Below are positions 5,247 to 9,122 of a DNA stretch of 9,122 bases, one piece after another. The stretch covers positions 1 to 9,122 of the forward strand of contig CAZJXA010000132.1 in assembly GCA_964549785.1 (NCBI GenBank), in the 5' to 3' direction. Below the pieces are notes generated by a model, which saw nothing but the letters and a program-made list of their open reading frames with translations, had not been told where the DNA came from and ran no database searches. Each line of letters begins with the position of its first letter. Position 1 is the first letter of the stretch. The stretch comes from JBEIUO01 sp964549785 (GTDB taxonomy: Bacteria; Planctomycetota; Phycisphaerae; Phycisphaerales; UBA1924). The position numbers and the translations under genes were made by a program.

Positions 5247-7361
5247 ATGCGCCTCCCTCGCTCGCTGTTGTTGCTGCTCGCGGTTGTTTCTTGCCGCACG
5301 GTTGCCGCCGCCCAGTCCGTACCCCCGATCAACCGTGCCGAGGGCATCGTTTTCTCATCCGACTTCGAGGCCGGCATCCCGATCGGGTGGACCGTTCCGG
5401 GCAACAGGACCACGACCCTCGCGCCCACCACTCGTTTCCTCGGAAGGTTCGGGCAGGCCGAGTTTGTGCAATTCTCTGCCACCAACCTGACGCCGGGACT
5501 TTCATACACCGTCATGTTCGACTTCATGATGATCGATTCGTGGGATGGCAACGGCCCGGCGAGCGGCCCCGACTGGTTCAATATCACCGTCGATGGAACG
5601 CAGGTGTTCCGTGAGACTTTCAGCAACCCGGCCTTCACTTCCGGATCTACGTGGTCGGGCGAGCCCGACGCCGGTGGCTCGTGGACGGGCGGGAGCTGGA
5701 GCGACAACATTTTCCGCAAGGTGGCGGTCAACTTCACCCCTCGCACCGCTGCGGCCACGATCAGGTTCTTCGCGCAAGGGCTGCAATCGATCCGTGACGA
5801 ATCTTGGGGCATCGACAACCTTGTGCTGATGGAAACCCGGGTCGCCGGCGCATACGAGCCCGCCTTTACGGACGTCTCGCGGCTGGTCAACTTCCGCGGC
5901 ACCAACACGACCAGCGTCGATAACGGGTGCGGCCTTCTGTGGGCCGACATGAACGGCGACGGTGTGCCCGATTGCCTCATGACGGGTTCGTCCGCCCGGC
6001 TCTACACCTTCAATCGCTCGACCGCGATGTATGTCGCGACCAGCGTCGGCACATTCCAGCGACAGGCAGCGATGGCCGACTTTGACAACGACGGCGACAT
6101 CGACCTTTTTGGCTTCAGTTCCGCGACCGGCGAGCAGCTGATGATCAACAACGGGGCCGCCGCGTTTACCAACGGCAGGGACGGCGGGTTCTCGCGCCCG
6201 ACCACCAACGAAGGCGTCGCGGCGGTCGATTGGAACAAGGACGGGCTGATCGACCTGGTCGCGATGGGCGGCAACGGCAATTGGCCGGCCACGAACACGT
6301 TCGGGCGGCCGTTAGCCACGGCCTCTAATTCCAGGCGATCCTCAACCACCCTCAATACGTCGCCGACCACCATGTTCACCCACGATGCCACCGCTCCCGC
6401 GTGGTTCAACCCCGCCGGCGCGCGCGGCAATGGTCACTACGTGTCGGCCGCCGATGTTAACGCCGACTCGGTGCCGGATCTGTTCTATCACTACGGCCGC
6501 GGCACCCTCTGGCTCTCTCAACCGGATGGACGCTTCGCGCCCGCCCCGGCCCGGGACTTCGGGAGATTTTCAGAGGGCTCCAAGGTCGGCTCGGCGTGGG
6601 GCGATTACGACAACGACGGCGACTTTGATCTCTTCGTCCCGTCGTGGACCAGCGGCGTGGCGGGTGCTCTCTGGCAGAACGAGGCGGGACGGTTCGACAA
6701 CGTCGCGGCCGCCGCGGGGCTCACGAATGGGTGGGGCCATCGCTCGGCGTGCTGGGGCGATTACGACAACGACGGTGACCTCGACCTCTACATCGTGTGC
6801 CGGGCGGCGGTCGGAAACGTTCTCTACGAGAATCGCGGCGACGGGACATTCATCATCGGCGACGAACGCTGCCGCGCTTCCGGAATGGAGTGCGGCGATG
6901 CGGTGTTCACGGATATCGACAACGACGGCGATCTCGAGCTCGCGGTTTCGGGCGTGAACACCAACAACCGGCTCTTCAGAAACGGCGTCGGCGGCCGCAA
7001 TTATCTCAAGGTGCGCGTTGTCGGCACCGGAGTAGAAGGCACCAACACCGCCGGCGTCGGCGTCACACTCACTCTCTTTGATGCCCGCGGCGGATGCGTC
7101 GGCACTCGCCAACTCGGAACCGCCCGCGGCTTCGGAGGTATCGAACCCTTGTGGGCCCACTTTGGAGGGGTCGATCCCTCGGCCCGGTATACGGTGCGGG
7201 TCGTCTTAAAGGGGCGAACGGTTGAGGTACCGGTGGTTCCAGGCTCCGTTTCGACGACCATCGGCCCCACCACGATTCCGCAGATGCTGACGATCGACGA
7301 GGCGGCGTTGCCGACGGGGATGAAGATCATCCGCTGGCGCGAAGTCACCAGCGTGGAGTAA
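5247..7361 (+). CDS. Exported CRTAC1-type protein: N-terminal beta-sandwich, seven FG-GAP/VCBS repeats, UnbV/ASPIC domain
   Basis: The product has 704 residues. Residues 1-22 are a signal peptide (core LLLLLAVV, AAA/Q cleavage). VVSC (13-16) also fits a lipobox, so a lipoprotein is possible. Residues about 30-200 look like a jelly-roll or carbohydrate-binding-like beta-sandwich (SSDFEAGIPIGW, WGIDNLVL), which is inferred from pattern only. Seven Asp-rich calcium-loop motifs follow: DMNGDGVPD (234), DFDNDGDIDL (278), DWNKDGLIDL (328), DVNADSVPDL (403), DYDNDGDFDL (453), DYDNDGDLDL (505) and DIDNDGDLEL (556). Their spacing of about 50 residues fits a seven-bladed FG-GAP beta-propeller. The C-terminus from NYLKVRVVG (585) is a UnbV/ASPIC domain. 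Such proteins are envelope or secreted calcium-binding proteins; the ligand is unknown. ATG 5247 is chosen because it opens the signal peptide; a TTG at 5178 would bury it behind 23 residues. The gap between repeats 3 and 4 is 75 residues, suggesting a loop insertion. Confidence 0.87.
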   Translation: MRLPRSLLLLLAVVSCRTVAAAQSVPPINRAEGIVFSSDFEAGIPIGWTVPGNRTTTLAPTTRFLGRFGQAEFVQFSATNLTPGLSYTVMFDFMMIDSWDGNGPASGPDWFNITVDGTQVFRETFSNPAFTSGSTWSGEPDAGGSWTGGSWSDNIFRKVAVNFTPRTAAATIRFFAQGLQSIRDESWGIDNLVLMETRVAGAYEPAFTDVSRLVNFRGTNTTSVDNGCGLLWADMNGDGVPDCLMTGSSARLYTFNRSTAMYVATSVGTFQRQAAMADFDNDGDIDLFGFSSATGEQLMINNGAAAFTNGRDGGFSRPTTNEGVAAVDWNKDGLIDLVAMGGNGNWPATNTFGRPLATASNSRRSSTTLNTSPTTMFTHDATAPAWFNPAGARGNGHYVSAADVNADSVPDLFYHYGRGTLWLSQPDGRFAPAPARDFGRFSEGSKVGSAWGDYDNDGDFDLFVPSWTSGVAGALWQNEAGRFDNVAAAAGLTNGWGHRSACWGDYDNDGDLDLYIVCRAAVGNVLYENRGDGTFIIGDERCRASGMECGDAVFTDIDNDGDLELAVSGVNTNNRLFRNGVGGRNYLKVRVVGTGVEGTNTAGVGVTLTLFDARGGCVGTRQLGTARGFGGIEPLWAHFGGVDPSARYTVRVVLKGRTVEVPVVPGSVSTTIGPTTIPQMLTIDEAALPTGMKIIRWREVTSVE
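6597..6775 (+). repeat. Exact 23-nt direct repeat within propeller blades 5 and 6
   Basis: The same 23 bases occur at 6597-6619 and 6753-6775, 156 bp (52 codons) apart and in frame. They encode the shared WGDYDNDG loop of two neighbouring propeller repeats. The identity probably reflects recent blade duplication or strong constraint on the calcium loop. It is part of the coding sequence, not a mobile repeat. Confidence 0.85.
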
Positions 7362-7382
7362 CGTCCGCGTGCGCGCGGACGT
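7361..7382 (+). terminator. Perfect 9-bp stem-loop at the stop codon of the propeller gene
   Basis: ACGTCCGCG (7361-7369) and CGCGGACGT (7374-7382) are perfect inverted repeats around a TGCG tetraloop. The first base is the last A of the TAA stop codon. The stem is long, GC-rich and ideally placed to end or protect the mRNA. It has no T-tract after it, so it may be a Rho-dependent or U-less terminator, or a 3' stabilising structure. The stem is directly visible; the role is inferred. Confidence 0.55.
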
Positions 7383-7526
7383 CGGCCCACGGCGCGAAGA
7401 GCCGAGAGCCCGTCGCGGCCCGGAAACGCCCGACCAACCTATCAAAATCCGATCAAGGGTTCGCTCGAATGGCCGCGATGGGCGGTCGCTCGCGCCCGCG
7501 ACAAGACCGGTATCATCGCTCCCCTC
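7383..7526. other. Leader region of the M24 peptidase gene
   Basis: No gene is supported in this gap. TATCAT at 7511-7516 resembles a -10 hexamer, but it sits only 10 nt before the ATG and has no good -35 partner, so a promoter there would give an almost leaderless mRNA. No Shine-Dalgarno sequence is seen before ATG 7527. Confidence 0.25.
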
Positions 7527-8870
7527 ATGGCAAAAACAGCACCCCCACGCGCGGCGACCAAGAACGGCAAAAGCAATGCCGGAAAATCTCGGGCGGTGAA
7601 GGCCTCGGCACCCAAACGGAAGGCGTCCCCCGCCGTCGCGAAAGGCGCTTCAACGAGGAACGGCGTGGCAACCCCGCCCCCCGCATCAACACGGGGTCGT
7701 CCTGGACCGGTCGTTCAACCGGTCACGGTCCCGCCGCTTCGCTTGAAAACCGCTCCTCCCCCGGCCCGGGTCGTCAGCCCATATGTCGTCCGGCTGGAAC
7801 GGCTTGCAGCATCGATTCATCGCGTCGGATCAGACCACATCTTGGTGACCAACCCGGTCGATGTCGGCTATTTGTCCGGTTTCTTGGGTGGGGACACGTA
7901 CCTCATCTTGGGTCCGGGGCTCGGAGCCAAGCGGTGCGTGCTGGTCTCGGACGGGCGATACGACGAAGAATTGAACCCGGCTCGGTCGTTCGGAACCGTC
8001 ATCCTTCGGAAGAAGGGGCTTTTGGAGACGGTCGCGGACGTGTGCCGGGACCACGGAGTCGGGAAACTCGCGATCCAAGCCGAACATATGTCAGTGGCCG
8101 ACGCTTCGGCGTTGCGGGCCGCGGTGGTCGGGGCGGTGGAAGTCTTCGAGACGTCCAAGTTGGTCGAAAAACTGCGGGTGATCAAGGATGCCCACGAGTG
8201 CGACCTGATCGAAAAGGCGATCCGCCTGCAGGAAGCCGCGATGAAGGCGGTGATGCCCAAGATACAGCCGGGGCGCACCGAGCTCGAGATCGCCGCAGAC
8301 TTGGAATCGGAGATGAAGTATCGCGGCAGTTCGCACAGTTGGTTCGCGCCGATTGTGGGCGTGGGCGCGAACGCGGCCCTGCCGCACTATCGACCCGGCT
8401 CGGCCAAGGTCCGCAAGAACGAGATCGTGCTGATCGATTGGGGCAGCACTTGGCAGGGGTATGGCGGCGACATGACCCGGACGTTCGCGGTCGGGGCCTG
8501 GCCGGCCAAGATGCGCGAGGTCTATGAGGTGGTGCGGGCCGCCCAGGAGGCGGCGGCCGCCGCGCTTGCCCCCGGCAAGAGCACGCACGAGGTTGACCGT
8601 GTGGCCCGCGACATCATCACCAAGGCCGGGTATGGAGCAGAGTTTAACCACGGCCTCGGGCACGGATTGGGGATGAGCAAAGAGCCCCCGTACCTGAACC
8701 CGCTGTACCCCCCCATCCCCCTTGAGGTCGGGCACGTCTGCACGATTGAGCCCGGGATTTATCTTCCCGGGGTCGGCGGCGTGCGGATCGAGGATCAATA
8801 TGTCCTGACCGCCAAGGGCGCGACGAACTTTTGTAAGATGCCTAAGACGCTCGCGTTTTCAACGCTTTAA
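7527..8870 (+). CDS. M24-family metallopeptidase (aminopeptidase P / Xaa-Pro dipeptidase type) with basic N-terminal tail
   Basis: The product has 447 residues. Residues about 85-215 form a Creatinase_N-type domain (SDHILVTNPVDVGYLSGF, VSDGRYDEE, KLRVIKDAHECDLIEKA). The catalytic pita-bread domain follows from about 220. The five expected metal ligands are present: D304 (LIDWG), D315 (GGDMTRTF), H379 (GLGHGLG), E408 (IEPGIY) and E422 (VRIEDQ), with H375 nearby. The enzyme should cleave at an Xaa-Pro bond, aminopeptidase P or prolidase-like, in the cytoplasm with two Mn/Co-type metal ions. Family members are usually about 350-370 residues; the extra length is a low-complexity tail (1-84) rich in Ala, Pro, Lys and Arg. 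Residues 1-81 hold 17 Lys/Arg and no Asp or Glu. A later start is possible, but repeated Lys codons in such GC-rich DNA suggest the tail is translated. accB begins 68 bp downstream. The family call is very sure; pepP versus pepQ is not settled. Confidence 0.94.
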   Translation: MAKTAPPRAATKNGKSNAGKSRAVKASAPKRKASPAVAKGASTRNGVATPPPASTRGRPGPVVQPVTVPPLRLKTAPPPARVVSPYVVRLERLAASIHRVGSDHILVTNPVDVGYLSGFLGGDTYLILGPGLGAKRCVLVSDGRYDEELNPARSFGTVILRKKGLLETVADVCRDHGVGKLAIQAEHMSVADASALRAAVVGAVEVFETSKLVEKLRVIKDAHECDLIEKAIRLQEAAMKAVMPKIQPGRTELEIAADLESEMKYRGSSHSWFAPIVGVGANAALPHYRPGSAKVRKNEIVLIDWGSTWQGYGGDMTRTFAVGAWPAKMREVYEVVRAAQEAAAAALAPGKSTHEVDRVARDIITKAGYGAEFNHGLGHGLGMSKEPPYLNPLYPPIPLEVGHVCTIEPGIYLPGVGGVRIEDQYVLTAKGATNFCKMPKTLAFSTL

Positions 8871-8894
8871 ACACCGGTTACGGACGGTCGGGAA

Positions 8895-8906
8895 GCGCGA
8901 ACGCGC
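8895..8906 (+). other. Small GC hairpin between the peptidase gene and accB
   Basis: GCGC (8895-8898) and GCGC (8903-8906) can pair around a GAAC loop in the 68-bp gap. It is short, lacks a T-tract and could easily be chance in such GC-rich DNA. If the two genes are an operon, it lies within the transcript. Confidence 0.2.
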
Positions 8907-8924
8907 CCGTCGCCCGCACACCTT

Positions 8925-8930
8925 GAGGAG
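8925..8930 (+). promoter_or_regulatory. Strong Shine-Dalgarno sequence of accB
   Basis: GAGGAG lies 8 nt before ATG 8939. It is the clearest ribosome-binding site in the window, and it fixes the accB start. Confidence 0.8.
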
Positions 8931-8938
8931 CACACCGC

Positions 8939-9122
8939 ATGATCGACATGAACAAGTTGCGAGAACTTGTCGCCCTGATGAAGGACAACGATCTCTCGGA
9001 GGTCGATATCGACGACGGCAAGGAGACGATCACGCTGAAGCGTGGCTCCGCCCCCCTCATGCACACGGCGCCGCCGGCCTATTTCCCCGCGGGCCCCGCG
9101 CCCTCGGCACCCGCCGCGGGCC
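8939..9122 (+). CDS. accB: Biotin carboxyl carrier protein of acetyl-CoA carboxylase, N-terminal part (runs off right edge)
   Basis: Only the first 61 codons are in the window. The start MIDMNKLRELVALMKDNDL followed by SEVDIDDGKETITLKR matches the conserved N-terminal helix and acidic strand of AccB. It is followed by the usual Ala/Pro-rich flexible linker (from about residue 38). The biotinyl domain with its EAMKM-type lysine lies beyond the window and cannot be checked. AccB carries biotin between AccC (biotin carboxylase) and AccA/AccD (carboxyltransferase) in the first committed step of fatty acid synthesis, in the cytoplasm. In many bacteria accC follows directly, and an M24 peptidase and efp come just before; here the peptidase is present and efp is absent from this spot. 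The start is set by an excellent Shine-Dalgarno sequence. Confidence 0.9.
   Translation, partial: MIDMNKLRELVALMKDNDLSEVDIDDGKETITLKRGSAPLMHTAPPAYFPAGPAPSAPAAG

Noticed and set aside
1..9122. CRISPR array, insertion sequence, prophage, toxin-antitoxin or defence system
   Set aside because: No regularly spaced repeats, transposase or integrase motifs, or recognised defence domains are present. The genes are housekeeping or lineage-typical ones.

Overview
This window looks like ordinary chromosomal sequence from a GC-rich bacterium, most likely a planctomycete (Planctomycetota, perhaps Phycisphaerae). This is an inference from several signs. The GC content is high. Shine-Dalgarno sequences are weak or absent at most starts. 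A secreted prenyltransferase/squalene-oxidase-repeat protein, a CRTAC1-type FG-GAP/UnbV protein and a DUF4340 protein occur close together. No rRNA, tRNA, CRISPR array, transposase or phage gene is visible.

Layout. (1) Positions 3-887 (+) hold the 3' part of a DUF4340 protein, cut by the left edge. It converges on a two-gene minus-strand unit. (2) That unit reads from 3018 down to 994: a secreted alpha-alpha-toroid protein with prenyltransferase/squalene-oxidase repeats (3018-1747), then, 51 bp later, the multicopper-type purine nucleoside phosphorylase pgeF (1695-994). (3) A divergent gene starts only 37 bp from the toroid gene: an HscA-type Hsp70 chaperone (3056-5002, +). (4) After a 244-bp gap comes a secreted or lipidated seven-repeat beta-propeller protein with a C-terminal UnbV/ASPIC domain (5247-7361, +). 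It ends at a perfect 9-bp stem-loop. (5) Next is an M24 (aminopeptidase P / Xaa-Pro dipeptidase) metallopeptidase with an unusual basic N-terminal tail (7527-8870, +). (6) The window closes with the 5' end of accB, the biotin carboxyl carrier protein of acetyl-CoA carboxylase (8939 to the right edge, +), behind a strong Shine-Dalgarno sequence.

The genes do not form one obvious pathway. The clearest functional link is M24 peptidase followed by accB, a chromosomal neighbourhood seen in many bacteria, often with efp between them. The toroid gene and pgeF are probably co-transcribed, and the toroid gene and hscA share a very small divergent control region containing a 10-bp palindrome.

I see no convincing new multi-gene system. 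The items most worth a second look are the compact divergent start region, the secreted toroid protein that lacks the class II terpene cyclase DxDD motif, the acid-free basic tail on the peptidase, an HscA that stands apart from visible isc genes, and the stem-loop at the stop codon of the propeller gene.
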